Shown here piece by piece: positions 44,849-53,308 of a DNA stretch of 64,000 nucleotides; the first letter of the stretch is position 1, and the number at the start of each line of letters is the position of its first letter. The notes under the pieces were generated by a model. The model saw only the letters and a list, made by a program, of their open reading frames with translations. It was not told the DNA's origin and did not search any database. The translations under genes and the position numbers were made by a program. Location of the stretch: the NCBI RefSeq assembly GCF_034427655.1, contig NZ_JAXOFX010000006.1, positions 1 to 64,000 of the forward strand, written 5' to 3'. Source of the DNA: Robertmurraya_A mangrovi (GTDB taxonomy: Bacteria > Bacillota > Bacilli > Bacillales > Cytobacillaceae).

Positions 44849-45562
44849 TTAAAACGCTACAAATCGATACCCTACTCCTCTAATCGTTTCGATCCATTCG
44901 CCATCTATATATGATTTAAACTTTTCTCTCAGCTTCAAGATGTGTACGTCGACGGTTCTCTCAGAGACTAATTTCTGATCATTTGGATATAACTCATCTA
45001 ATATTTGTAGCCTAGATAGTGCTTGATTGGGATGCCTCATTAAGAAGTATAGAAGCTTGAATTCATGAAGGGTTAATGAGATTCCTTCACCTTCCACCTT
45101 AACTTCCCCTTTTAAAGGCTTAAGGGTAATCCCCCTATACGTTATTTTATTACAACGGTGTGCCGTTCTTCTTAACACCGTTTCCACTCTTACGGTTAAC
45201 TCTTTTAAATTAAAAGGTTTGAGCAGGAAATCATCTGCCCCGCTCTTTAAACCTTTAATCGTATTGCTTTCATCTGGTAATTTAGACACTAGGATCATAG
45301 GAATCTCACTTTTTTGTTCTGTTCGAATCCAATCACACCACTCAAATCCATCTAAATCCTTCATATAGACTTCTAATATAACAAAGCAAGGATTATATGT
45401 TAAAAAAATGTCCTTTGCTTCCTGCCCATTTGTCGCTTCTAACACTTGGAATCCAGAGGCTTCGAGTTCTTTTTTCATTTCAGACCGAAACATTCTGTCA
45501 TCATCACACACTAAAATCGATTTTCCTCTATAATTCAATTTCTCACCACATTTATTGGACAC
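44849..45562 (-). CDS. OmpR-family regulator with Glu at the phospho-acceptor site
   Basis: A 237-residue regulator with receiver and winged-helix domains. The receiver keeps the acidic pocket (DDD, residues 20-22), S93 and K115, but the phospho-acceptor position reads ILEVYMKDLDG with E64 instead of Asp (codon GAA at 45373-45371). The C-terminal domain is intact (LTLHEFKLLYFLMRHPNQALSRLQIL). Glu often mimics the phosphorylated state, so it may be constitutively active. The GTG start overlaps the ResA-like gene by 11 bases; a TTG at 45538 is an alternative. No kinase is adjacent. Confidence 0.88.
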   Translation of the reverse strand: MSNKCGEKLNYRGKSILVCDDDRMFRSEMKKELEASGFQVLEATNGQEAKDIFLTYNPCFVILEVYMKDLDGFEWCDWIRTEQKSEIPMILVSKLPDESNTIKGLKSGADDFLLKPFNLKELTVRVETVLRRTAHRCNKITYRGITLKPLKGEVKVEGEGISLTLHEFKLLYFLMRHPNQALSRLQILDELYPNDQKLVSERTVDVHILKLREKFKSYIDGEWIETIRGVGYRFVAF

Positions 45563-46115
45563 TATTGATTAGTTGTAGCATCATTTCCTTGTCCATTGGT
45601 CCTGTAATTTTTTTACGAATAATTCCACTAGAATCAATCACATAACTCGTTGGAATCGTAAATGCTTGATACGTATCAGCAATTTCTCCCTCACTATCTA
45701 GTAAAATAGGAAAGGTTAAGCCATAATCTTCAACAAAACTCCAAAGAGCAGTCGGATCTTTTTCCGTTGTTGCTAAATTGACAGCCAGGATTTCTATGCC
45801 GTTCTCTTTTTGCTCTTCATAAAATTCTTGCATATGTGGCATTTCCGCTTTACATGGTGGACACCAAGTAGCCCAAAAGTTCACAATCACTTTCTTCCCT
45901 TGCAAACTAGAAAGTTGAATCTCTTCCCCTTCCATTGTTTGTAGTTGGAAGTCTGGTGCTTGGTTACCTTCTTTAATTCCTACCTCTATTTGTTCTTGAC
46001 TAACGGTTTCATTAGTAGTTGAATTCGCTTCGTCTCATTTAGATGAATTGAGATCAAAAATTCCCCAACCTATTAGCCCCATCAATCCTATTATAACAAG
46101 AATATTACTTTTCAC
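45552..46115 (-). pseudogene. ResA/TlpA-like thioredoxin gene with in-frame TGA
   Basis: Read through, this is a 187-residue membrane-anchored thioredoxin: GTG at 46115 behind AAGGGGTG, anchor KSNILVIIGLMGLIGWGIF, a linker, then GNQAPDFQLQTMEGEEIQL and the active site NFWATWCPPCKAEMP. A TGA at 46037-46035 (codon 27, SSK*DEAN) interrupts it without a frame change. The ATG at 45935 inside the domain lacks a ribosome binding site and would give no anchor and a clipped fold. Pseudogene or sequence error. Confidence 0.8.
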
Positions 46116-46169
46116 TAACTTTCACCCCTTAAAATGTACAAGCTTTTTTCGAGTAATAATGCAACAAAG

Positions 46170-46886
46170 TTAGAAACTAGTCCATGTAAATGAAGAAAAA
46201 TAGGCACTGATCTTCTGCATCTGACCTGTAAACAATAAAACTCCCATCACAATTAATATCCACCCGTTCACTTTTGATAGCTTAGGTAGAATCTTATTCA
46301 CTTTTTTCACCACATTTAAGGAGTAAGTGACAATGAAAGATATCATGAGAAATGGAATTCCTAGTCCTAATGAGTATACCCACAATAGACCCATACCTGA
46401 AAATACGGTCTCCGATGAACTAGCAAGTAACAAAATAGAAGATAAAGCTAGTCCAACACATGGGGTCCAGCCCGATCCGAACGCCACCCCAAGAATAAAG
46501 GACCTCAGCGTAGTTGCCTTTGAATTCTCTTTAAAAGAAAACCTTTTTTCCATCATCAAAAATTTAATCTTAAAGATTCCTAGCATTTGTATTCCAAAAA
46601 TAATGATCAGTAAGCCGCCAATCATTTGAATTAGTTTTTTATTATCTAAAAACAATTGTCCAACAAAGCTAGCTGACGCACCTAATAACACAAAGACGAC
46701 GCTAAATCCTAGGATGAAACTAATTGACCTGGTGAGTAATACCTTTTGGCTCACATTCACTTTCCCTGAGGAGACATTTCCATCTGTTAAATGAGCGACA
46801 TATGCGGGAATAAGCGGGAACACACAAGGTGAAAAGAAAGATAGCAATCCCGCGGTTAAAGCGAAGAGAATTGTAATATTTTCCAC
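46170..46886 (-). CDS. ccdA: CcdA-like cytochrome c biogenesis / thiol transport protein
   Basis: About 238 residues, six membrane helices, of the CcdA/DsbD-beta family. It carries reducing power across the membrane to ResA-type thioredoxins. The two redox Cys are in LSFFSPCVFPLIPAYVAHL and FGSGWTPCVGLALSSIL. GTG at 46886 behind AAGGAGG. It lies just upstream of the ResA-like gene on the same strand, the usual partner. Confidence 0.92.
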   Translation of the reverse strand: MENITILFALTAGLLSFFSPCVFPLIPAYVAHLTDGNVSSGKVNVSQKVLLTRSISFILGFSVVFVLLGASASFVGQLFLDNKKLIQMIGGLLIIIFGIQMLGIFKIKFLMMEKRFSFKENSKATTLRSFILGVAFGSGWTPCVGLALSSILLLASSSETVFSGMGLLWVYSLGLGIPFLMISFIVTYSLNVVKKVNKILPKLSKVNGWILIVMGVLLFTGQMQKISAYFSSFTWTSF

Positions 46887-46975
46887 AGACCTTTCCTCCT
46901 TTCTCCTTAACAGCATTTTTTCAAATGATTGTTAAGAAACGGTTAAGATGACAAAATTTATTTAAAAATTGAGAT

Positions 46976-47644
46976 TTAATTCAATGACCGTAGCTTATTG
47001 CGATGGAAAAGTGATACTAAAATGATTCCTATTAGAAACCACTGTTCCACTGAAAATAAGAATACTGCCTGACTTTTAATCAAAATCATGATTAGAATAA
47101 AGTGGACGAAAGAAAATACAATAGTGACCATATAGATCCACTTTAAAGAATAAATGTCCTTTTTAAATATCCCTATTACTAAGACGGTAATCATGAACAG
47201 ACTAATTAGAGAGTGATAAAGAACATCTTCTTCTATAAAGAAAACAGTCAATCCGTGATATGCCGTTAATACGACCAAACTAAAAATAAACATCAGCTTT
47301 ATTATGAACTCATTCGAAATTTCTAATTTCTTTGCTTTTAAGAAAAAATAGGCAAAAGAAAAAATAATCGCTAGAATAAGACCCTTACTTCCACCTGTAA
47401 AATACAGTATTGAAAATGGACTTTTCAAAATGATGGATGGCTCTAATAGAAGTAAGCTACCTTTCCAAACGAGAAAACTCAAGAAAATCGTATTAAATAG
47501 TAAATCCATGATTGGTTTGATATTTTTCTTTTCTGTTGAGCTTTGTAACCATACTCGAATACTGATATAGCCGATAAAAATAGCAATACCAAGAAAGACC
47601 CACTTATATAAAATAGCAATCGAGCCTATTTGTAATACGTTCAT
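46976..47644 (-). CDS. Multispan membrane protein, 222 aa
   Basis: Six or seven hydrophobic segments are visible across 222 residues, with basic short loops; there is no obvious Cys pair or catalytic motif. ATG at 47644 behind GGGGGT. It lies between OsmC and ccdA, all on the minus strand, so it is probably in the same thiol-redox operon. I do not recognise the family. Confidence 0.65.
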   Translation of the reverse strand: MNVLQIGSIAILYKWVFLGIAIFIGYISIRVWLQSSTEKKNIKPIMDLLFNTIFLSFLVWKGSLLLLEPSIILKSPFSILYFTGGSKGLILAIIFSFAYFFLKAKKLEISNEFIIKLMFIFSLVVLTAYHGLTVFFIEEDVLYHSLISLFMITVLVIGIFKKDIYSLKWIYMVTIVFSFVHFILIMILIKSQAVFLFSVEQWFLIGIILVSLFHRNKLRSLN

Positions 47645-47679
47645 ACAAACCCCCAGTACTAACTTTTTCCTACTTCTGT

Positions 47680-48069
47680 TTAACTGTCCACAATTTCAAA
47701 CGACTCGTTAATATCAATACCATTTTTTACCGATTGTATGATTCCGCAATTTTTTAGGGTGACTTCAAGTGACTTCTCCATTTGTTCCTCAGAAATGTCC
47801 TCTCCCGCGATGACAAAATGAAGATGGATCTTCGTAACCCTGTTTGCCTCTTCCAAGTTTCTTTCCACACTTACTTTTACTGTCATTCCTTTTACCGCTA
47901 TTCTCTTTTTTTCTAACACCTTTTGAAGAATAGCACTGCTGCATCCAACGATAGATGAAACGAGCAATTCAACAGGCTTATATCCTTTTAAAGGATCAGG
48001 AGAAACCATTAAGGTTCCATAGCTACTGTTTAGTTGGGATACACCATCTTTTACTTCAAATTCAAACAT
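47680..48069 (-). CDS. OsmC family protein
   Basis: A 129-residue OsmC/Ohr-fold protein, with the redox Cys in VSSIVGCSSAILQKVLEKKRI and the C-terminal LKNCGIIQSVKNGIDI. Family members reduce organic hydroperoxides or act on persulfides. The ATG at 48069 (MFEFEV) has the best spacing from GGAGGAGG; ATGs at 48075 and 48087 are also open. Context supports a role in sulfur/thiol stress. Confidence 0.87.
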   Translation of the reverse strand: MFEFEVKDGVSQLNSSYGTLMVSPDPLKGYKPVELLVSSIVGCSSAILQKVLEKKRIAVKGMTVKVSVERNLEEANRVTKIHLHFVIAGEDISEEQMEKSLEVTLKNCGIIQSVKNGIDINESFEIVDS

Positions 48070-48162
48070 TGACATAACCTCCTCCATTTTATAGAGTCCA
48101 TCATGCCACCCAATTGTTTACTTTCTGTTAAGAAGCAATAATTTTTTTTTATTAATAAAAAA

Positions 48163-48181
48163 AGGGCTAATCTCTAGCCCT
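48163..48181 (-). terminator. Terminator of membrane rhodanese gene
   Basis: AGGGCTA and TAGCCCT pair around GAGAT and are followed on the minus strand by TTTTTTTA. Confidence 0.8.
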
Positions 48182-48204
48182 GAATGACTGGATGGTTTGC
48201 CCTA

Positions 48205-48594
48205 TTAAAAAACAAGCTCCCCATCCCAACTCATAATCCCACCATCAACATTAACAATGTTGTTATAACCTAATTCTTCTAAAATCTTTGCTGCCTGCAT
48301 ACTTCTATTCCCGCTTCTACAAATAATCACAATCTGTGAATCTTTTGGAAGCATCTCTGTATTTGTACTCAAAGTACTTAATGGTACATTAATCATTCCT
48401 TTTATATGTCCTTCTTCATACTCTGAAGGTTCACGAACATCAATAAATACAACATTTTTGGAGTTAGCCTCTTGTTCTAGCTTTTCTGCTAACTCAATAG
48501 TAGAAATCGTTTGAATGGATTGATTTCCTAAAAAGTAATACGCACCCCATGCTAATAAAATAACTAGAGGAATATAAGTTACGATTTTCTTCAA
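48205..48594 (-). CDS. Membrane-anchored rhodanese
   Basis: A 129-residue protein with an N-terminal membrane anchor (KIVTYIPLVILLAWGAYYFLG) and one rhodanese domain facing outside. The active-site loop is IICRSGNRSMQAAKIL with the nucleophile Cys; VFIDVREPSEYEEGHIKGMINVPL precedes it. TTG start at 48594. It probably moves sulfane sulfur in persulfide metabolism, as suggested by the neighbours. Confidence 0.87.
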   Translation of the reverse strand: MKKIVTYIPLVILLAWGAYYFLGNQSIQTISTIELAEKLEQEANSKNVVFIDVREPSEYEEGHIKGMINVPLSTLSTNTEMLPKDSQIVIICRSGNRSMQAAKILEELGYNNIVNVDGGIMSWDGELVF

Positions 48595-48688
48595 TGTATT
48601 AGACCTACTTTCTGTTTCATTTTAAGCCGGGGATATGGGAGAAGGGAACTCTATCAAAGTTCCCTAAGCTCCCTCTATTCATTGTTTA

Positions 48689-49822
48689 TTAGTCAGCATG
48701 ATGAACCGCACAACGGTTTGGACCAATCTCTAACTCTTGCTTTCTTTCATAATCAGCATCTTGAACACCACGATTAATCATAATAATTTCTTCAAAATTT
48801 GGTGGTTTTACGGAACTAGCTGATTTTTCAACATCATTTAGGAAATCTTCACGAGTCGCATTGAACATTTTTTCATTACGCTTACGGATATTTCCTAATG
48901 TGTCCCCAATGTAGCCTTCTTCGTTTATTTCGCCATCAAAATCAGCATAATGAGCCGGTAAAACAATCACATCATCAGCAATTTCTGATACTTTATTGTA
49001 AACGGTGTTGTATAGGTCGTTTGCCCATTCTCTCACTTTGTTTCCTAAGTCTGGACGTCCTAGACCGCTGACAAAAATCGTATCTCCTGAGAATAATAAC
49101 TTTTTATTCACGAAGAATGACACACTTCCAGGAGTATGACCTGGTGTTTTTACGGCTAATACTTCTAGTTCAACGTTTTTAAAATGAATTTTTTCATGGT
49201 CTTCAAATGGGAAGAAATCAAACACTGCACCTTCACTCTTCATAAGGTAGTAAGAACCACCTGTCGCATCTGCCATTTCTTTCCCACCAGAAATATGGTC
49301 AGCATGTAGATGAGAATCAACAATATGAGAAATAGTTGCTCCTTCTTCCTTAGATGCTTCCACGTATTCATTTACAAATCTAGCAGGGTCTACAATCAGA
49401 GCTTCATTGTCTGATACAACCATGTAGGATAAGCATCCTTTCCCTACACGAACAAATTGGTATACTTTAATGTCGTTATCTTCATATACCTTTGCTTTGT
49501 ATAAATGCTCACTCCATGCTTTCATTCCACCAGATAGATAAGCTGCATCGATTCCTTCTTGAGATAACATGTCAGCTACCATTATAGAAGATCCTTCTTT
49601 TGCACAAACAACTAAAACCTCTTTATCTGAAGGAATTTTATTAAGAATTGGTCCCACACCATCAATTAGTTCGAAGTAAGGTACATTTAAATATTCAAAA
49701 TTTTCTCCTTCAATTTTCCAATCGTTAAAATCATTCTCATTTCGTACATCTAAAATAAATAAATTTCTTTTTTCTAATACCTTTTCTGTAACTTCTTTCG
49801 CAGTCCATGCTTTTACAGCCAT
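48689..49822 (-). CDS. Rhodanese-MBL fold protein (persulfide dioxygenase-like), copy 1
   Basis: A 377-residue fusion of an N-terminal rhodanese domain (LFILDVRNENDFNDWKIEG, active-site loop VVCAKEGSS) and a C-terminal metallo-beta-lactamase domain with iron-binding motif SHLHADHISGG, TPGHTPGS and FSGDTIFVSGLGRPD. Such proteins oxidise glutathione- or bacillithiol-type persulfide to sulfite or thiosulfate. The C-terminus ends in GPNRCAVHHAD. The gene overlaps no neighbour; it follows the glutaredoxin gene by 40 bases. Confidence 0.88.
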   Translation of the reverse strand: MAVKAWTAKEVTEKVLEKRNLFILDVRNENDFNDWKIEGENFEYLNVPYFELIDGVGPILNKIPSDKEVLVVCAKEGSSIMVADMLSQEGIDAAYLSGGMKAWSEHLYKAKVYEDNDIKVYQFVRVGKGCLSYMVVSDNEALIVDPARFVNEYVEASKEEGATISHIVDSHLHADHISGGKEMADATGGSYYLMKSEGAVFDFFPFEDHEKIHFKNVELEVLAVKTPGHTPGSVSFFVNKKLLFSGDTIFVSGLGRPDLGNKVREWANDLYNTVYNKVSEIADDVIVLPAHYADFDGEINEEGYIGDTLGNIRKRNEKMFNATREDFLNDVEKSASSVKPPNFEEIIMINRGVQDADYERKQELEIGPNRCAVHHAD

Positions 49823-49828
49823 CTATAT

Positions 49829-49844
49829 TACCCCCAGGAGTATA
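49829..49844. promoter_or_regulatory. Degenerate ATACC-like site before MBL copy 1
   Basis: The minus strand reads ATACTCCTGGGGGTAA, a weaker variant of ATACC-N6-GGTAT; it overlaps the ribosome binding site. Much less convincing than the sites at 50133 and 50207. Confidence 0.3.
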
Positions 49845-49863
49845 TTTGTAGTTAAAAAATTTG

Positions 49864-50100
49864 TTAGTTTCTTAATAAATTCATAATTAAATTTGGGTCA
49901 AAGCCTAAAACCCACTGGCCATTAATTTCTGTTTGTGGAACTCCCATTTGACCTGTTGCATTGACTAATTGTCTCATCATCTCAGGTTGATCTTCAAGGT
50001 TAATTTCTTTAAAAGGAATATTCTGTTCAGATAGGAAATTCTTTAACATGACACAATAAGGGCAGCGTGTCGTCGTATAAACTGTAATTGAGTTCATCAT
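49864..50100 (-). CDS. Glutaredoxin family protein
   Basis: A 78-residue glutaredoxin-like protein with the CPYC active site (Cys13, Cys16) in YTTTRCPYCVMLKNFL, the cis-Pro GVPQTEING and the C-terminal helix. It may reduce protein-persulfide or disulfide. It is the first gene behind the promoter at 50202-50230, followed by MBL copy 1. Confidence 0.9.
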   Translation of the reverse strand: MMNSITVYTTTRCPYCVMLKNFLSEQNIPFKEINLEDQPEMMRQLVNATGQMGVPQTEINGQWVLGFDPNLIMNLLRN

Positions 50101-50132
50101 TTAAATCCACTCTCCGTAAAATATTATCCAAC

Positions 50133-50148
50133 ATACCTATAAGGGTAT
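50133..50148. promoter_or_regulatory. Inverted-repeat operator ATACC-N6-GGTAT (downstream)
   Basis: ATACCTATAAGGGTAT has perfect ATACC/GGTAT arms around six bases. It lies in the 5' untranslated region of the glutaredoxin message, 74 bases from the second copy. The architecture resembles CsoR/CstR-type operators. Confidence 0.65.
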
Positions 50149-50201
50149 ATTTTTGTTAAAAAAATTTTTTTGAAACCATTTTTATTAACTTTACATGACT
50201 A

Positions 50202-50230
50202 ATAATATACCCCTATAGGTATAACGTCAA
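50202..50230 (-). promoter_or_regulatory. Promoter of grx-MBL operon with operator in the spacer
   Basis: On the minus strand -35 TTGACG (50230-50225), 17 bases, -10 TATTAT (50207-50202). The inverted repeat ATACCCCTATAGGTAT (50207-50222) fills the spacer, so a bound repressor would block the polymerase. Confidence 0.75.
50207..50222. promoter_or_regulatory. Inverted-repeat operator ATACC-N6-GGTAT (promoter spacer)
   Basis: ATACCCCTATAGGTAT, arms ATACC and GGTAT, centre CCTATA. It overlaps the -10 box edge and the spacer of the promoter above. The likely regulator is a CstR/CsoR-type repressor coded elsewhere. Confidence 0.7.
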
Positions 50231-50264
50231 CTATTTTTTTATGAAAATTTTTATGTAGATGTAA

Positions 50265-50294
50265 AAAATGTCGGAAATGTGAATCCGACATTTT
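50265..50294 (-). terminator. Terminator of the upstream sulfur operon
   Basis: AAAATGTCGGA and TCCGACATTTT form an 11-bp stem followed on the minus strand by TT-rich sequence, 17 bases after the TauE/SafE stop. Confidence 0.8.
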
Positions 50295-50310
50295 AAAAAT
50301 TGTTCCACAA

Positions 50311-51099
50311 TTAAAACAAAATATCTGTCCAAATCTTTATGGAAGTAGCTAATATTAATAATGCTAAGATCCACTGGAGAACTTTTGTATTCACCTTTTT
50401 CCCTATATTTGCACCTATTGGAGAGGCGATTAAACTAGCAATAACCATTATGAGAGCTGGGAAAAACTCTACCTGCCCCGTTGTTATTTTGCCAATTGTT
50501 GCTCCAATAGAGGAGATAAAGGTAATGGCTAAAGAGGAGGCAATTGTCATTCTAGTAGGAATTTTTAATACAACGAGCATGATGGGAACTAGAATAAATG
50601 CTCCCGCTGCACCGACAATTCCGGCTCCAACTCCAACAATTAAAGCTAAACTTGCCGCAAGCCATTTATTAAATTTCACTTGATCAAAAGGAATATCATC
50701 TACCCCTTTTTTTGGCAAGAACATCATAATAACGGCTATAAGGGCAAGAATTCCATACACTAGATTGATTCCACCCTCACTCATAAGCTTCGAACCATAA
50801 CCACCGATAAAACTTCCAATTAAAATGGCTGCGCCCATATAGATGATTAATGTTTTATTCAGAAATCCACCTTTTCGGTATGCCCAGACTCCTCCAATCG
50901 TTGCGAAAAACACTTGAACCGCACTGATTCCAGAGACCTCATGCGCACTAAAAGCCGCTAATCCAAATAAAGGTGGTAAATAAAGTAACATAGGATATTT
51001 AATGATAGATCCACCGATTCCAACCATTCCAGAAATAAAGGAACCGATAAATCCAATTAAAAAGATAACCACAATAAAGGCTATGTCCAACATCATCAC
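50311..51099 (-). CDS. TauE/SafE family sulfite/anion exporter
   Basis: A 262-residue membrane protein with eight hydrophobic segments. The TauE/SafE hallmarks are FISGMVGIGGSIIKYPMLLYLP near residue 23 and the repeat IVGAAGAFILVPIML in the second half. It should export sulfite or a related anion made by persulfide oxidation. Several start codons (GTG 51099, ATG 51096, ATG 51093) follow AGAGG. It is the last gene of the operon running from 53308. Confidence 0.9.
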   Translation of the reverse strand: MMMLDIAFIVVIFLIGFIGSFISGMVGIGGSIIKYPMLLYLPPLFGLAAFSAHEVSGISAVQVFFATIGGVWAYRKGGFLNKTLIIYMGAAILIGSFIGGYGSKLMSEGGINLVYGILALIAVIMMFLPKKGVDDIPFDQVKFNKWLAASLALIVGVGAGIVGAAGAFILVPIMLVVLKIPTRMTIASSLAITFISSIGATIGKITTGQVEFFPALIMVIASLIASPIGANIGKKVNTKVLQWILALLILATSIKIWTDILF

Positions 51100-51160
51100 C
51101 TCTTTTTTCAGAGGGGAAGGCAGCTTAGAGTATCTCCCCCCTCTTCTTACCCCCTCCTAT

Positions 51161-52291
51161 TTATCTAACCGCACAACGGTTTGGACCAATCTCCATTTCA
51201 CGTTGCTTCTCGTCATCTGGAGAGATTTTACCCATATTCGTCTCACGAATTTCTTGATAGGAATTCGGTTGTGGCGGAAGATTTTCAGTAACGGTTCTTC
51301 TAAATTCAGATTCATCCGTAATATTGAGTCCGTGATTTTCTTTATACAGAACTCCTAACTTTTCGCCTATACTTCCATCATCATTCATCTCTTTTATCGT
51401 CATATAATGAGCTGGCAAGACAGTTAAATCATCTGCCAATTCTTTGTAACGTTTATAAAGGGTATTTCGTAAATCTCCTACCCAGTCTTCCGCTTTCCCA
51501 GCTAAATCTGGGCGACCAATGGAATCAATAAATAAAATATCACCGGTTAATAAATATTGATCGTCTACCACAAACGAAGTACTTCCGATCGTATGTCCTG
51601 GAGAGTACACAGCTTTAATCGTTGTATCTCCAACTTGGTATTCATCACCATCGTGAATATGCTCATAATTAAACGTCACTTCTTCTGCATCTTTCGGCGG
51701 AAGGTAATAAGTAGCTCCTGTCTTTTCAGCAAGCTGCCTTCCTCCTGAAATATGATCCGCATGTAAATGAGTGTCTAAAATATGAGTAAGCGTAATATTC
51801 TTCTCTTTTATAAAAGACTCGTAAGGCTCGAGCATACGATTCGTATCAATCATCGCACCTTTTCCGTTTGAATCTACTAAATAAGACAGACAACCTTTAC
51901 CAATTCGAACAAATTGATAAATCGCTCCTCCATTTTTCAAATCACCAATTTTTACAGGCTCTAAATGTTCACTCCATGCTTTCATCCCGCCTTCAATGGA
52001 ATAAACATCTGTAAATCCTGCTTCTGAGATTTGTTGAGCAACGAATTCAGATGAACCACCTTTTGCACAAATGACATAAATATCCTTATCTTTTGGCAGC
52101 TTATCTAAAATAGAATCTACGCCTTCTAACAACTCAAAATAAGGTTCATTAATAATTTGAACATTTTCCCCTTCAATCTTCCAATCATCAAAGTCGTCTG
52201 TATTTCTTGCATCAATGATGAATACATCTTCATGATTGAAAACCTTTCTAGCAAGCTCTTTTACCGATATAGTTTTAACAGACTCTGTCAC
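51161..52291 (-). CDS. Rhodanese-MBL fold protein (persulfide dioxygenase-like), copy 2
   Basis: A 376-residue paralog of the protein at 48689: N-terminal rhodanese (VFIIDARNTDDFDDWKIEG, VICAKGGSSEF), C-terminal MBL with DTHLHADHISGG, SPGHTIGS and LTGDILFIDSIGRPDLAG. It also ends in GPNRCAVR. GTG start at 52291 behind AGGAGGT. It sits between the DsrE-like and exporter genes, so it is a likely persulfide-oxidising enzyme of this operon. Confidence 0.88.
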   Translation of the reverse strand: MTESVKTISVKELARKVFNHEDVFIIDARNTDDFDDWKIEGENVQIINEPYFELLEGVDSILDKLPKDKDIYVICAKGGSSEFVAQQISEAGFTDVYSIEGGMKAWSEHLEPVKIGDLKNGGAIYQFVRIGKGCLSYLVDSNGKGAMIDTNRMLEPYESFIKEKNITLTHILDTHLHADHISGGRQLAEKTGATYYLPPKDAEEVTFNYEHIHDGDEYQVGDTTIKAVYSPGHTIGSTSFVVDDQYLLTGDILFIDSIGRPDLAGKAEDWVGDLRNTLYKRYKELADDLTVLPAHYMTIKEMNDDGSIGEKLGVLYKENHGLNITDESEFRRTVTENLPPQPNSYQEIRETNMGKISPDDEKQREMEIGPNRCAVR

Positions 52292-52318
52292 AGTTCAACC
52301 TCCTTTTTTGATTAATAT

Positions 52319-52334
52319 TTACCTATTAGGGTAT
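52319..52334. promoter_or_regulatory. ATACC-N6-GGTAA site between DsrE and MBL copy 2
   Basis: On the minus strand ATACCCTAATAGGTAA, one mismatch from the ATACC-N6-GGTAT form. It overlaps the end of the DsrE-like gene and lies before MBL copy 2. It may belong to the same regulator as the sites at 50133 and 50207. Confidence 0.5.
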
Positions 52335-52723
52335 TAGAATGTAAGTGTTACGTCTGCATCCTTCGCAAAAGTTAAGAACGTTACGGCTCCACCTACATCG
52401 ATACCTTCAATAAACTGTTCTTTCTCTAAGCTCATGACATCCATCGTCATTTGACAAGCAATCATTTTTACACCCATTTCACTAGCCATGGAAACTAGTT
52501 CATCAACTGGAGGAACATTGGCTTTTTTAAATCCTTCTTGAAAATGTTCAGCACCAGCTGGCATAGGTAGATTTTTATGAGCCTCTTTATGAATCAGATT
52601 TAACCCTTCAAAAGTAAAGAAGATTCCCACTTCTGCATCTGTTGCAGCAGCTGCTGTAGCAATATTAAACACTTTATACGCATCAAACATTCCGCCATTA
52701 GCGGCAATAATCGCGACTTTCAT
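52334..52723 (-). CDS. DsrE/DsrF-like sulfur carrier protein
   Basis: A 129-residue DsrE-fold protein (MKVAIIAANGGMFDAYKVFNIATAAAATDAEVGIFFTFEGL) with the conserved Cys in KMIACQMTMDVM. Proteins of this type accept and pass on sulfane sulfur with TusA and rhodanese. It is the second gene of the operon, between TusA-rhodanese and MBL copy 2. Confidence 0.87.
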   Translation of the reverse strand: MKVAIIAANGGMFDAYKVFNIATAAAATDAEVGIFFTFEGLNLIHKEAHKNLPMPAGAEHFQEGFKKANVPPVDELVSMASEMGVKMIACQMTMDVMSLEKEQFIEGIDVGGAVTFLTFAKDADVTLTF

Positions 52724-52738
52724 TTTTCGTTTCCTCCT

Positions 52739-53308
52739 TTAAAGTTTATTTGTTGGGCCTGTCCAAACTTTCATTCCAGGTACAACATTCTTAACATTCT
52801 TAAAGCCTTTTTCAGTCAGCTTCTGCGCTGCTAAATCACTTCGATTCCCTGAGCGGCATACGATATGCAAGTCTTCCATACTTTCTATTTCCTTAAATCG
52901 TTCTTCCAATTCTCCTAGAGGGATATTGACCGCTCCAGGTATATGTCCAAACGCATATTCAGCAGGTTCCCGTACATCAAGGATATTTATTTTTTCATTG
53001 CCTTCCAGTTGTTTTAAAAGTTCCTCTAATTGAACGACATCTGGATGCTTCGTTTCAGACTTTTCCTCTTCAGCACTTGCTTTTCGTAAGTAATGCCTTA
53101 AAACATCCCCATCTTCAACTGTTCCTAAGTATTGATTTCCGGTGCTCTCAGACCATGCTTTTAAATCGGCCGTAGAACCTTTATCTGTTGCCTGGATTTC
53201 AATCACTTGGCCAGGCTCAAGTGCCGTCATTTCTTTCTTCGTTTTCACAATCGGCATCGGACAAGCCAGGCCTTTTGCATCAAGAACTTTATTTACAGTA
53301 ACCTCCAT
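52739..53308 (-). CDS. TusA-rhodanese fusion (CstA-like)
   Basis: A 189-residue protein: residues 1-75 are a TusA domain with the sulfur-accepting Cys16 in GLACPMPIVKTKKEM; residues 90-189 are a rhodanese domain with LDVREPAEYAFGHIPGAVNIPL and loop IVCRSGNRSDLAAQKL. Similar two- or three-domain proteins (CstA) act in persulfide transfer. First gene of the operon; ATG behind AGGAGGG. No promoter consensus could be assigned. Confidence 0.9.
   Translation of the reverse strand: MEVTVNKVLDAKGLACPMPIVKTKKEMTALEPGQVIEIQATDKGSTADLKAWSESTGNQYLGTVEDGDVLRHYLRKASAEEEKSETKHPDVVQLEELLKQLEGNEKINILDVREPAEYAFGHIPGAVNIPLGELEERFKEIESMEDLHIVCRSGNRSDLAAQKLTEKGFKNVKNVVPGMKVWTGPTNKL

Noticed and set aside
46035..46037. 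TGA in the ResA-like gene as a selenocysteine codon.
   Set aside because: It lies in a low-complexity linker before the thioredoxin domain, not at a redox site, and no SECIS-like hairpin follows.
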